A stretch of 64,000 nt of DNA from Tethya wilhelma (lineage: Eukaryota; Porifera; Demospongiae; Tethyida; Tethyidae), in the NCBI GenBank assembly GCA_964030475.1, contig CAXIPT010000004.1, forward strand, positions 457,068-521,067. Direction: 5' to 3'. How positions within the stretch are numbered: position 1 is the first letter of the stretch; the number at the start of each line of letters is the position of its first letter. Positions 42,119 through 51,741 of this stretch are shown piece after piece. A program made the position numbers and the translations under genes. The notes under the pieces were generated by a model. That model saw nothing but the letters and a program-made list of their open reading frames with translations. It was not told where the DNA came from and did no database searches.

Positions 42119-43573
42119 TTAAATGTTCCACATCAATTGCTGCAATGTGTAAATGATAGCAAGGATAGGAATTATTGATTTCTTGCTGTGAGCTTTAAAT
42201 ATTGTAGCACCACCGCTTGTAGGGGATTCAGTGCGATCTGATGATACTTCTGAACTCAACAAAAGATTATTAAATTTCAACATTGTGTTACTACCACTTG
42301 TACTGGACTCTGTAGTATTTCCACCTCTACTTGATTCGGTATGAGCTGGTGGTGCTTCCGAAGTCAACGAAAGATTGTTAAACTTCAACATTGTGGTACT
42401 ACCATTTGTGCTGGATTCTGTAGTACTTCCACTTCCACTTCCACTTCCATTTCCACTTCCACTTCCACTTCCACTTGATTCTGGTGATGCTTCAGAGCTC
42501 AATAACAAATTATCACAGGTCAGAGGTGGTGTCTCGACTCCACAATGATTCCACAAGGTGTAGTTAGTTAATACGATTCTGTAGTAGTAGTTACCATATA
42601 TATAGTTCATTGTACCATTATAAAGGTAGTTAAAGCAACAGCCTTGTTCACTTCTGATTCTCTCCAAAGCTTTACTGCAATTATAAGAACATTTTGTTTC
42701 AAATTGGTTTTGGACAAGATCATAGCAGTCAGATTCGCCCTCTACTGAAAATGAACTGTATCGTGACACTAAGTTGCAGTTATCTCCTTGTGTGTTTATA
42801 TAACAGTTCCTGGCATACCTATAATATCCAAATTGTGAGCACCCTTCTATCATTTTAACCTGATCAAGAATATTTTTAAATGTTTCACTACAGAATAGTG
42901 CATAATACTGTCTATTGTATTCATTATTCCTACATGGTCTAGCATTAGGTAGTGGTGTCCTTGAAATGGTCTGTTCACACTGTTGGAATGGCTCCACACC
43001 ACATTGGGACCAAAGAGAGTAGTTGAAAACAAACTGTGAATATGTACTATTGAAAAGTGAATCTACACAACAGCCTGCTGGGTTACTTCTAAGAGCTTGT
43101 AACGAGTTGGCACATTCTACGCTCGGACATCCTTCAACAGTCTCTTCAAATCCAAAAAATAATGTGCAATTGTTTAGCATGTTCTGTATTTGATTATCCA
43201 TATAATTTAATTCATAGTCACGATAATAAACACCACACACTTTTCCTTGTTCATTCCTGTCACATAACCTAGCAATCCTATCAGCATATTCAAAGCGTCT
43301 ACAGTTCTGAACAAAGTGTACACGTTGTTCAATGAAGCCAGTTTGACAAGATAGTTCAGCAAATTTGGCGTTGCACCTGTCATACTGTATCTCTTCATCC
43401 GACTCAGTGGAACTGCTCTGTCTACGGTTTATCTCATGATCCTTGTCCAAACTAACTTCATCCTTTGTTCCAATGTCAAATGGTTGCTGTACCTCTGAAG
43501 GTAGCTTTGTCCTAAAGCTTGCAACCAATCTCAGACTGATACTGAAGATTAAAACTGCTGGAAAGAGTTTCAT
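42119..43573 (-). CDS. LWSQCGVE-family protein, subfamily A, with long Ser/Gly/Thr stalk
   Basis: An intact single exon of 484 residues from an ATG at 43571-43573. Signal peptide about 1-19 (MKLFPAVLIFSISLRLVAS), RRQ at 50-52, modules complete (NPAGCC and EQGCCFN; LWSQCGVEPFQQCEQTISRTP and LWNHCGVETPPLTCDNLL). After module 2 comes a stalk of about 110 residues: a GSGSGSG run, then units of the form SSEAPP.HTESS.GG.TTESSTSGS.TMLKFNN. The hydrophobic tail ends MWNI. The stalk would hold the modules away from the membrane and looks O-glycosylation-prone, as in mucins (inference). Confidence 0.9.
   Translation of the reverse strand: MKLFPAVLIFSISLRLVASFRTKLPSEVQQPFDIGTKDEVSLDKDHEINRRQSSSTESDEEIQYDRCNAKFAELSCQTGFIEQRVHFVQNCRRFEYADRIARLCDRNEQGKVCGVYYRDYELNYMDNQIQNMLNNCTLFFGFEETVEGCPSVECANSLQALRSNPAGCCVDSLFNSTYSQFVFNYSLWSQCGVEPFQQCEQTISRTPLPNARPCRNNEYNRQYYALFCSETFKNILDQVKMIEGCSQFGYYRYARNCYINTQGDNCNLVSRYSSFSVEGESDCYDLVQNQFETKCSYNCSKALERIRSEQGCCFNYLYNGTMNYIYGNYYYRIVLTNYTLWNHCGVETPPLTCDNLLLSSEASPESSGSGSGSGNGSGSGSGSTTESSTNGSTTMLKFNNLSLTSEAPPAHTESSRGGNTTESSTSGSNTMLKFNNLLLSSEVSSDRTESPTSGGATIFKAHSKKSIIPILAIIYTLQQLMWNI
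42190..42510 (-). repeat. Coding minisatellite (108-bp unit) plus GSGSGS hexanucleotide repeat
   Basis: GATTC(A/G)GT.GAGCTGGTGG-type words recur at 42225, 42333 and 42477; the last interval is 108+36 because of a CCACTT repeat (about 42427-42476) coding for Gly-Ser. The unit is the same as that in the 44862-46274 gene. Confidence 0.8.
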
Positions 43574-43670
43574 GTTGCTTCTTCTTCTCTTCTCGTATCT
43601 TTGAAATAGACAATTTGATGAAGCTTGTTTTTATAATGGAATTTTAATACATGTATGCAGTACATGGCAG

Positions 43671-43870
43671 TTATTGTGGATTTTAGAATGCGGAATTTCT
43701 TCTTTTTCCTTGTTCTGTTCATCTTGTTTATAGTTATTGTTACTGGCTAGTTTGTTGTAGTAGCTATCATAAAAGTCAAATATTGTATTCTGTTTGATTA
43801 AATTGAGCCCATTTAAAAACAATAAATTAACTCTACCACACCCTAAAAAATCTGTCTATATGTATAATTA
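43671..43870. promoter_or_regulatory. Conserved upstream block (also 46372-46570 and 50307-50500)
   Basis: Contains TAGTTTGTTGTAGTAGCTAT, TTGATTAAATTGAGCCCATT and CTCTACCACACCCTAAAA. It begins about 98 bp upstream of the ATGs at 43573 and 46274 and about 390 bp upstream of the subfamily B start at 49915. Presence across two subfamilies suggests a promoter or an old duplication; not decided here. Confidence 0.4.
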
Positions 43871-44030
43871 AGTGTCAAGCACCAATCTGAGTATGATCGA
43901 CACACATGCATGCAACTTGCCTATGTATGTTGATGTGATACACTGCCATTGTATTAATCATAACTGACTAAGTTTATTCTGTCACTAATTCCAATTTTCA
44001 AGCAACCTAAAATCTTCCTCATAACTAGAG

Positions 44031-44145
44031 GGTAGAAACAGCCAACATGTACCGTTTCATCCACTCAAAGTAATTCACACAACTTTAGTCTTTCCACACC
44101 ACACTGCTTTCAGAGATCTACGATTTCATCTGTTCCATCAAAATA
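44031..44145 (-). pseudogene. Relic of a subfamily B 3' end
   Basis: The reverse strand retains FDGTDEIVDL, a stop, then KQCGVE, corresponding to FNGTEEI...SLWEQCGVE in intact subfamily B genes, and a trace of the tail. Most of the gene is gone. Confidence 0.6.
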
Positions 44146-44861
44146 AGGGGTGTGGCTTATAGACTTGGGACATTAAGTAATTATCCAATATAGGCCTGAA
44201 CAAAACAATTTAAAAACAACTATACCCACATTTGGAAACAAAGAGCTCAGACGCAGGCAGTTCCCACTCATCCTAATATATCCTAATAGTGTCATACGCA
44301 TCCAATCTGTTAAGTAATCTGTTAATATGCGTATTTGTGAGATATTAAGTCGTACAAATGAGTATCACTTTATCTGTGCATGATTGGAATGCCACTTCAT
44401 GGCTTCATACATATATTGCATGTGATGTCATAAAAGTTAATGCATGATTAAATGCTTTTCCTCAATTTTTTGCCATCTATTAAAGATAAGTATGGTTTTG
44501 ACAGCTTCTTGAATAAGATAATATTTTGTGACTCAGAAGTAAAGTGAGCAAAAAGAATCCCTTTATATAAGTTTAATTTGTGTTTACATAGTTGTTTTCT
44601 TCAAGTTGCTTAATACCCAAAAGTTTTGAATGTATCATTAACTTTAGTGGCAAACCGCATGGTTCACATAATTAAATAGGATTTACTAGAATTAAGGTCC
44701 ACACCTTTGACACTAAATTCATCATATAGTCAAACTGAATTTGTCCAGATACTGTGTACTTTACTTTTTTAGCCTGAAGAGTTAAACTTTAAGTATACTC
44801 TAATGCTGCACTTAACTTTAATTTATTTTACTTTGCTTTAAGTTTAATAAGCTATTTGAAT

Positions 44862-46274
44862 TCAAATGGTTGTGATGTATATTATGATGCCAAAGACAGA
44901 AATTGCCCATTCCTTGCTCTGAGCTTTGATCATTATAGTAGTACCACTTGTAGTGGATTCAGTGTGATCTGATGGTGCTTTCGAACTCAGCGAAAGTTTA
45001 TTAAACTTCAACATTGTGGTACTACCACTTGTACTGGACTCTGTAATAATTCCACCTCCACTTGATTCAGTATGATCTGGTGGTGTCTCAGAACTCAATG
45101 AAAGATTGTTAAATTTCAACATTGTGATACTACCACTTGTACTGGACTCTGTAATAATTCCACCTCCACTTGATTCAGTATGATCTGGTGGTGCTTCCAT
45201 AGTCAATAGCACATTGTAACAAGTCAAAGGTGGTGTCTCAACTCCACACTGACTCCATAAGGTGTAGCTAGCTAAGTCTACTTGGTAGTCCATTGTACTG
45301 TTATAAAAATAGTTGAAGCAACAGCCCTGTTCACTTCTGATTCTCTCCAAAACTTCTCTGCAACTTTGAGAACAATATGTTCCGAATTGGTTCTGGCCAA
45401 GATTGTAGCAGTCAGATTCACCCTCTCCTGAGGATACACTAGCCACTAAATTGCAATTACCTCCTTGTGCGTTTATGTAACAGTAACTGATGTACCAATT
45501 ATAATATCTAAATTGTGTGCACCCATCTATTATTTCAACCTGATCAAGAATATTTTTAAGTGTTTCACTACAATATAGCGTATAATACTGTCTATTGTAT
45601 TCCTCATCTGTACACAGTATAGCATTAGGTACTGGTGTCCTTGAAATGGTTTGTTCACACTGTTGAAATGGCTCCACACCACATTGGAACCAGAGGGAGT
45701 AGTCCATTGCATCAGAAACAAAATATGCTGACCATGTTTTATTGACAAGTGAATCTACACAACAACCTGCTGAGTTACTTCTAAGAGCTTGTAAAGAGTC
45801 GGCACATTCTACACTTGGACATCTTTCGACCATACCATCAAATCTAGATGACACTATACAATTGTTTAGTATGTTCATTATTTGATCATCTATCATGGCA
45901 TAAAATTTGTACTCACTATCGTAAACACCACACACTTTTCCATTTTCATTTCTATCACATGATCTAGCAATCTTATCAGCAGAGTCAGAGTCTCCACAGC
46001 TGTGATGAAAGTGTACACGTTGTTCATTGAAGCCAGTTTGACAAGATAGTTCAGCAAATTTGTCATAGCACCTGTCATAACTCATCTCTTCATCCGACTC
46101 AGTGGAACTGCTCTCTCTGTGATATATCTCGTGATCCTTGTCCAAACTCTCTGCATCCTTTGTTCCCTTGACAACTAGTTGTTGTATCATTGATGGTAGC
46201 AAATTTGTCCTAAAGCTTACTGCAACCAATCCCAGACCAATACTGAGGGGTAAAACTGCTGGAAAGAGTTTCAT
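44862..46274 (-). CDS. LWSQCGVE-family protein, subfamily A, with three-unit stalk
   Basis: An intact single exon. The ATG at 46272-46274 starts the signal peptide (MKLFPAVLPLSIGLGLVAVS), giving 470 residues; an ATG 23 codons upstream precedes an Arg-rich stretch and is less likely. The position of the usual RRQ reads HRE, so the processing site is lost or changed. Modules are complete (NSAGCC and EQGCCFN; LWFQCGVEPFQQCEQTISRTP and LWSQCGVETPPLTCYNVLL). The stalk has three 36-residue units (APPDHTESSGGGIITESSTS type). The tail is hydrophobic (ISVFGIIIYITTI). Confidence 0.88.
   Translation of the reverse strand: MKLFPAVLPLSIGLGLVAVSFRTNLLPSMIQQLVVKGTKDAESLDKDHEIYHRESSSTESDEEMSYDRCYDKFAELSCQTGFNEQRVHFHHSCGDSDSADKIARSCDRNENGKVCGVYDSEYKFYAMIDDQIMNILNNCIVSSRFDGMVERCPSVECADSLQALRSNSAGCCVDSLVNKTWSAYFVSDAMDYSLWFQCGVEPFQQCEQTISRTPVPNAILCTDEEYNRQYYTLYCSETLKNILDQVEIIDGCTQFRYYNWYISYCYINAQGGNCNLVASVSSGEGESDCYNLGQNQFGTYCSQSCREVLERIRSEQGCCFNYFYNSTMDYQVDLASYTLWSQCGVETPPLTCYNVLLTMEAPPDHTESSGGGIITESSTSGSITMLKFNNLSLSSETPPDHTESSGGGIITESSTSGSTTMLKFNKLSLSSKAPSDHTESTTSGTTIMIKAQSKEWAISVFGIIIYITTI
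44935..45212 (-). repeat. Coding minisatellite, exact 108-bp period
   Basis: GATTCAGT.TGATCTG.TGG starts at 44956, 45064 and 45172, an exact 108-bp (36-codon) period. The first two upstream units are almost identical, so they expanded recently. Confidence 0.9.
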
Positions 46275-47419
46275 GTTTCTTCTTCTTCTTGCTTTTCTCC
46301 TATCTTTGAATCTCTGAAATAGACAATTGGATGAACCATGCATGCATGTTGTTTTGTCATACAGTACATACAGTTATTGTAGATTTTAGCACCCAGAATT
46401 TCTTCTTTTTCCTTGTACGCTTCATCTTGTTTATAGTTATTGTTACTGGCTAGTTTGTTGTAGTAGCTATCACAAAAGTCAAATGTTGTATTCTATTTGA
46501 TTAAATTGAGCCCATTTAAAAACAATAAATTAACTCTACCACACCCTAAAATAGCTGTCTATACGTATAATTAAGTGTCAAGCACCAACTGAGTATGATC
46601 GACACACATGCATGCAACTTGCCTGTGTATGTCGATATATTATAACTGACTATGCATGAGTTTATTCTGTCACTAATTCCAAATTTCAAGCATTCTACCA
46701 CATAACTAGAAGCTAGAAACAGCTAATGTGCTTCTTAACCACTCAAGAAATCTCGAACAACTTTGGTCTTTCCACACCCACTGCTCCCAGAGATCTACCC
46801 TCTCATCTGTTCCATCAAAATGAGAGGGTGTGGTTTAGACAACACACAAATGATTGATATGTGTATCTCGTATTAATGTTCTGAATCTTTGTTTCTGATG
46901 TATGTTACGGTACAATTTAATTAATGATTTATCATCAAAAAAACTTTGGGGAATTTTGAAGTTTTGCATCATGCACATGTGGCTTTATTATTGCATTAAA
47001 AGTATATCACTTTATCTGTAGGTTCAATGCCTCCCCATGGCTTTGTACATTCTATGTGATCCTAAAAGTGCATAATGAAAGCTCACTAAATGCTTTCCTC
47101 AATTTTTTGCCATCCATCAAAGATAAGATGTGGTTTGGGCAGCTTCTTTAATGAGACAATTTTGAATTCTTTTGTTTTGTGACTTACACTTTTGAATTAT
47201 AGTGAGCAAAAAACTCCCTTTAAATTAAAATGATTGTTTAGTAACCAAGCAGTACTTTAGCGAAACAAAAACTCAATTCACGTTAAAATTCCAAGGAATA
47301 GGGTTAACACATTTAATTGTACTGATACAAAGTTAACATGATGAAACTGAAATTGTCCTTGTGTTATGCTTTACTTTAGTTTGAACTTTTTAGCTTTCAG
47401 TATTTATAGTATAAAATAT
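46275..47419. other. Intergenic interval with shared upstream block and a subfamily B relic
   Basis: Same layout as 43574-44861: upstream block at 46372-46570, relic at 46713-46822, third copy of the 41635-type block at 46995-47215. The two intervals are duplicates. Confidence 0.6.
46713..46822 (-). pseudogene. Second relic of a subfamily B 3' end
   Basis: Aligned with the relic at 44031-44145 and with intact subfamily B 3' ends (TTTCCACACCCACTGCTCCC, AGAGATCTACC, CTCATCTGTTCCATCAAAA). Frame destroyed. Confidence 0.6.
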
Positions 47420-48550
47420 TCAAATGTTCCACATTGCTGCAATGTACATGATAGCAATGAGAGAAATTGCCCATTTTTTGCTGTGAGCTTTGAACATTGC
47501 AGCACCTCCAGAATACAACAGATTACGACTGCAGTTCAGAGGTGGTGTCTCAACTCCACAGTCATTCCACAAGGTATAGCTACCTAGGTATCTCTGAAAG
47601 CCGCTCTTTGTTTGGTTATAAAGGTAGTTGAAACAACAGCCTTGTTCGTTTTTGATCCACTCCAAAGATTCTCTACAACTATCAGTACAATCATCTTCTC
47701 TTCTGTTCCGGACGAGATTCAAACATTCAATGTCACCTTCCCCTGAAAATGGATTGGTGTCCACTGTTCTGCATATGTCTCCATTTGCATTAATGTAACA
47801 TTCTCTCCTGTAGCCATTTCCAAATTGTGAGCACCCTTCGATCATTTCAACCTCATCAAGAATTTTTTTAAATGTTTCACTACAGAATAGTGCACGATAT
47901 TCTTCATATGTACACTCTTCAGGGGCTTCAGTGTATGTAGGTATTGGTGTCCTTGAAATGGTCTGTTCACACTGTTGGAATGGCTCCACACCACATTGGA
48001 ACCAAAGAGAGTAGTCCAATGCTATTGATATTTTGTTAGGATTATAACCAGTTGACCATGTTTTATTGACAAGTGAATCTACACAACAGCCTGCTGAGTT
48101 GCTTCTAAGAGCTTGTAAAGAGTCGGCACATTTTACACTTGGGCATCCTTCGTCAGACCCATCAAATCTGGATGATACTGTACAACTGTTTAATATGTTT
48201 GATATTTGATCATGAAATTGGTTCCTATAGACACCACAAACCCTTCCTTCTTCATTTCTGTCACACAAACTAGCTGTACGATTTGCAATTCCGGAGTCTC
48301 CTCTACAGTAGTAATGCTGCACAAGTAGTTCTTGGAAACCTGTCTGACAAGATAGTTCAGCAAACATTTCTCTGCAGTTGTCATTGGTCTGTCTGCGATA
48401 AATCTCATGGCCCTCGAATTCATCCAAACCTATCATATCTTCTTCTCCAATGTCAAATGGTTCCTCTATCGTCAATGGTAGCTTTTTTTTGAAGCTTGCC
48501 ACCAATCCCAGACCAATACTGAAGAGTAAAACAGATAAAAAGAGTTTCAT
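47420..48550 (-). CDS. LWSQCGVE-family protein, subfamily A, stalkless
   Basis: An intact single exon of 376 residues from an ATG at 48548-48550. Signal peptide about 1-19 (MKLFLSVLLFSIGLGLVAS), RRQ at 52-54, modules complete (NSAGCC and EQGCCFN; LWFQCGVEPFQQCEQTISRTP and LWNDCGVETPPLNC). The linker between modules is longer (PIPTYTEAPEEC). Only a six-residue GGAAMF remnant stands where its two neighbours have long repeat stalks, so the stalk was lost here or gained there. Tail ends AAMWNI. Confidence 0.9.
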   Translation of the reverse strand: MKLFLSVLLFSIGLGLVASFKKKLPLTIEEPFDIGEEDMIGLDEFEGHEIYRRQTNDNCREMFAELSCQTGFQELLVQHYYCRGDSGIANRTASLCDRNEEGRVCGVYRNQFHDQISNILNSCTVSSRFDGSDEGCPSVKCADSLQALRSNSAGCCVDSLVNKTWSTGYNPNKISIALDYSLWFQCGVEPFQQCEQTISRTPIPTYTEAPEECTYEEYRALFCSETFKKILDEVEMIEGCSQFGNGYRRECYINANGDICRTVDTNPFSGEGDIECLNLVRNRREDDCTDSCRESLEWIKNEQGCCFNYLYNQTKSGFQRYLGSYTLWNDCGVETPPLNCSRNLLYSGGAAMFKAHSKKWAISLIAIMYIAAMWNI

Positions 48551-49066
48551 GTTGCTTCGATCTGCACAGCTTCTTCTCTCAACTTCTATTCTCTGTAAGG
48601 CAATGGTTAATGTTTGTTTGTTTTTTCTAAATAAAGCACATAATAGGACCGCACCCTAGCTAAAATGTAAAATTCATTATTTAGTTGGTAAGCACAAATT
48701 CATTTAATGCCAGGAATTCCTAAACTATGTCAATATGAACGCCATTATTAAATTAATGAACCTGCATGACTGTGCAGAAACCTTATGATTTGTATATAAG
48801 TGCATATACTCACCAGCTACTACATGTGCAGGCTTGTAATAGCAGCTAACCAAATAGATACTATTGTAATGATATTATATGATAGTAACAACACACACAG
48901 GTAGTACTTGGACATTTACATTTTCCTGCGTTACAATGAAAAAAACCCTCTCAAATTAATTTTAACAAAGCTTGCAGCATTTCACACATCATGCCTATAT
49001 ATAAACATGTAAATATGTACCTATAACTAAGTTTATTCAGTCTCTCAAGTCTGATCTTCAAACTAA
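48551..49066. other. Intergenic interval
   Basis: No gene or repeat recognised beyond the 5' flank of the 48550 gene. Confidence 0.45.
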
Positions 49067-49915
49067 CTAAATGTTCATCATGGCTACAAAGAATACAGAA
49101 ACAGCCATCACAATGGCTGACATTGTAGCCATCCTGGTCCCTCCTCCAGGCAAGACACTCTCACACATCAATACACTGTTGTTCACAAATGAGCTACAAG
49201 TAGGTAAAGACAAATTTAGTCTTTGAATAGTACGATTATATGATTTAGAACACTCCATTTCAAGTAAACGTCTATTTCTGCATTGTTCTCCATCTCCAGG
49301 AGGCAGTTCAGTTGGCACGGTAACGGTGTTCTCACACTGAGTGACAACTGGTACTCCACAGGCCGACCACAGACTGTTGGCATACAGTGGGTTACTGGTG
49401 TCAGAATTGTTGAACAAACTCAAACAGCATCCACTTCGATTGCGAAGTGAGTATAAGGCATCAACACATTCAGATGAGCATGCCTGAGTACTGGTTTCCA
49501 TGCCTCCCAAACATTGGTTCATTGCATTTGAAATTAGTTCATCGCCATCTGACAGTGTTACATTCATGCAAAATTCCCCATCAGATTTGACCGAACAATT
49601 TTTTGCTATGTCTATGGCTCTTGTCATGTTCATTGTACAGTTAATGTTTATGTCCACCAGCAGTTGGTAGTATCCTTCTCTTTCACACAGAGTAGGCAAA
49701 GCTTGGAGCAAGCACATATTATCTGTGACATCTTCTTCTGTTTGGCGTGTTTTTATGATGTGAGGTAATATCTTCTCAGGCATCAGTTTGGTGGAAGAGA
49801 GCCTTTCTTTTTGAAATTGGTTCAAATTTGTGAATTTGTCCTGGTTACTCTGATTAGATGACCCAAGAGTGAAACAGAGAAGGAGAATTGTCAGAATAGC
49901 TGTGATCATTGTCAT
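49067..49915 (-). CDS. Subfamily B protein lacking most of module 2
   Basis: The ATG at 49913-49915 begins the signal peptide (MTMITAILTILLLCFTLGSS), giving 282 residues; the frame extends upstream only through a CA-repeat that encodes His-Thr. TRQ replaces RRQ. Module 1 is complete (RNRSGCC; LWSACGVPVVTQCENTVTVP). Module 2 runs only to LPTCSSFVNNSV and then joins MCESVLPGGGTRMATMSA, so about 90 residues, including the second GCC core and LWEQCGVE, are cleanly missing in frame. The GPI-type tail is kept. A single-module member may be functional; alternatively it is an early pseudogene. Confidence 0.8.
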   Translation of the reverse strand: MTMITAILTILLLCFTLGSSNQSNQDKFTNLNQFQKERLSSTKLMPEKILPHIIKTRQTEEDVTDNMCLLQALPTLCEREGYYQLLVDININCTMNMTRAIDIAKNCSVKSDGEFCMNVTLSDGDELISNAMNQCLGGMETSTQACSSECVDALYSLRNRSGCCLSLFNNSDTSNPLYANSLWSACGVPVVTQCENTVTVPTELPPGDGEQCRNRRLLEMECSKSYNRTIQRLNLSLPTCSSFVNNSVLMCESVLPGGGTRMATMSAIVMAVSVFFVAMMNI

Positions 49916-50067
49916 GGCGATAGTTTTCTTCCACTTGATTTGAGACTTAATCTTTGCAAAGAATTTAGTAATCGTTAATGAGGGATGAAGTTGTAGTACA
50001 TTGCTTGTAGATGAAGTGAACCAAGCCAAACTTTCCTTCACTTGAATAGAGCATTCACTATGTTCAT

Positions 50068-50124
<57 letters not shown>

Positions 50125-50610
50125 NTGTGTGTGTGTGTAAGTGTAGGTGTGTGTAGGTGTAGGTGTGTGTATGTGTGTGTTTTCTTTGATTTCTGAAAGA
50201 TATTCGCATATAGCCTGCAAATCTTATTGTGCATGTTTTTGCAATGAAATGTAGTTTTAACTCATATTTAACTCATAACACTAATATTATGCTAGCACAC
50301 TGTTATTGTAGATTTTTGCCATGAGGAACTGCTTCACTTTCCTTGTTCCTTTTCTATTCCTCCAATGATTGATTTGTTGTTATAATGGCTAGTGTGTTAC
50401 AGTAGCTATCACAAAAACAAAACGTTTTATTCTGTTTGAATAAATTGAATCCTTCAAAAACAACAAAATTGGTTATACCATACCCTAAAATATCTGTCTA
50501 TGGGAATAACTATGCTCTATAATTGTTCCGCCAATTCCTATACAATTGTATAATACACACCATGCCTAAACATGTCAATATTGCTAAACTAGTTCTGATA
50601 TTTAAACTAA
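49916..50610. other. Intergenic interval with a long TG repeat and a shared upstream block
   Basis: (TG)n from about 50069 to 50175, containing one N at 50125. The block at 50307-50500 recurs at 43671 and 46372. No gene is seen. Confidence 0.6.
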
Positions 50611-51741
50611 CTAAATGTTCAACATGGCTACAAGGAAGGCTGAAACAGCCATCACAATGGCTGACATTGTAGCCATCCTTGTCCCTCCTCCAGTCAAGAG
50701 ACTCTCACACACCAATGGAGGCGTCTCCACTCCACACTGCTCCCAGAGAGATTTGTCCGTCAGTGCTGTACCAACTTGACTTGTCTCTTCTGTTCCATTA
50801 AAACGAGTATTTAGACAACAGCCATAATCATTTCTAGCTGTCTCAAGCAGTTGAGCACATACTGGAGAACAGCTTGGTTGATCTTGTGCACAATTGTTAG
50901 ATATCTGAGAAAATAATTCATCTCCACTGTTTATAAGATCACAAAACTTTCTCTCTGAATTCACGAAGCAAGTTTCCATAATGATCCTTATAACTGACCT
51001 ACAAACAGATAGTGAATCTAGTCTGCGAATGACACGATTCCATATATTAGAGCACATCAGTTCAAACGTACGCTCTTCAAACTCTTCATCGCTACATTGT
51101 GCTCTATATCCCGGTAGCAGTTTGGTTGGCACGGTAACAGTGTTCTTACACTGACTAATGGTGGGTACTCCACAGGCCGACCACAGACTGTTGGCTAACA
51201 GAGGGTTGCTTACATCAGAATCATTCAGCAAACTCACACAGCATCCACCTCGAGTTTGAAGTGAGTGTAAGGCATCAGCACATCCTGGTGGGCATTTATT
51301 AGCACTTTTTTCCACACCTCTTAGACACTGGGTCTGTGCGTTTGAAATTAGTTGAACACTGTCTGTTATACTATAGCAAGACTCCCCATCGGATTTGATC
51401 GAACAAGTCTTTGTGGCTTGATCTAGAGCTCCTGCCAAGCTCATTCCACAGTCCGCCGCAAGGTCCACCTGCTGTTGATAGTACCCTCCTTGTTGACAGA
51501 GGAGGGGTAGAGCTTGAATCAAGCATACATCGTCATCTTCTGTTTGGCGTGTTTTTAATAGGTGGGGTAGCATCTTTTCATACATCTGATTCAGTTTGCT
51601 GGAAGTGTGCCTTTCTTTTTGAAAACCATTCAAAGAGTGTTTTAGCAGCTGTGTGAATTTGTCATGGTTCCTCCGATCACATGATCCAAGGGTGAAAGAA
51701 AGAAGGAGAATCGTCAGAGTAGCTTTGATCATCAGCATCAT
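50611..51741 (-). CDS. LWSQCGVE-family protein, subfamily B
   Basis: An intact single exon of 376 residues from an ATG at 51739-51741 (two further in-frame ATGs follow within four codons). Signal peptide about 1-20 (ATLTILLLSFTLGSC), TRQ site near residue 66. Modules are complete: QTRGGCC, LWSACGVPTISQC; then CSPVCAQLLETARNDYGCC and LWEQCGVETPPLVCESLL. The tail GGGTRMATMSA... ends MLNI. It has the same gene body as 39980-41095 with scattered substitutions. Confidence 0.9.
   Translation of the reverse strand: MMLMIKATLTILLLSFTLGSCDRRNHDKFTQLLKHSLNGFQKERHTSSKLNQMYEKMLPHLLKTRQTEDDDVCLIQALPLLCQQGGYYQQQVDLAADCGMSLAGALDQATKTCSIKSDGESCYSITDSVQLISNAQTQCLRGVEKSANKCPPGCADALHSLQTRGGCCVSLLNDSDVSNPLLANSLWSACGVPTISQCKNTVTVPTKLLPGYRAQCSDEEFEERTFELMCSNIWNRVIRRLDSLSVCRSVIRIIMETCFVNSERKFCDLINSGDELFSQISNNCAQDQPSCSPVCAQLLETARNDYGCCLNTRFNGTEETSQVGTALTDKSLWEQCGVETPPLVCESLLTGGGTRMATMSAIVMAVSAFLVAMLNI

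Larger units (their letters stand above)
43574..44861. other. Intergenic interval with shared upstream block and a subfamily B relic
   Basis: The block at 43671-43870 recurs at 46372-46570 and 50307-50500. A decayed subfamily B 3' end is at 44031-44145. The block at 44360-44560 recurs at 41635 and 46995. No intact gene is seen. Confidence 0.6.

Noticed and set aside
50038..50220. His-Thr repeat open frames upstream of the 49915 gene
   Set aside because: They are the translation of a CA/TG microsatellite; the signal peptide ATG lies downstream at 49915.
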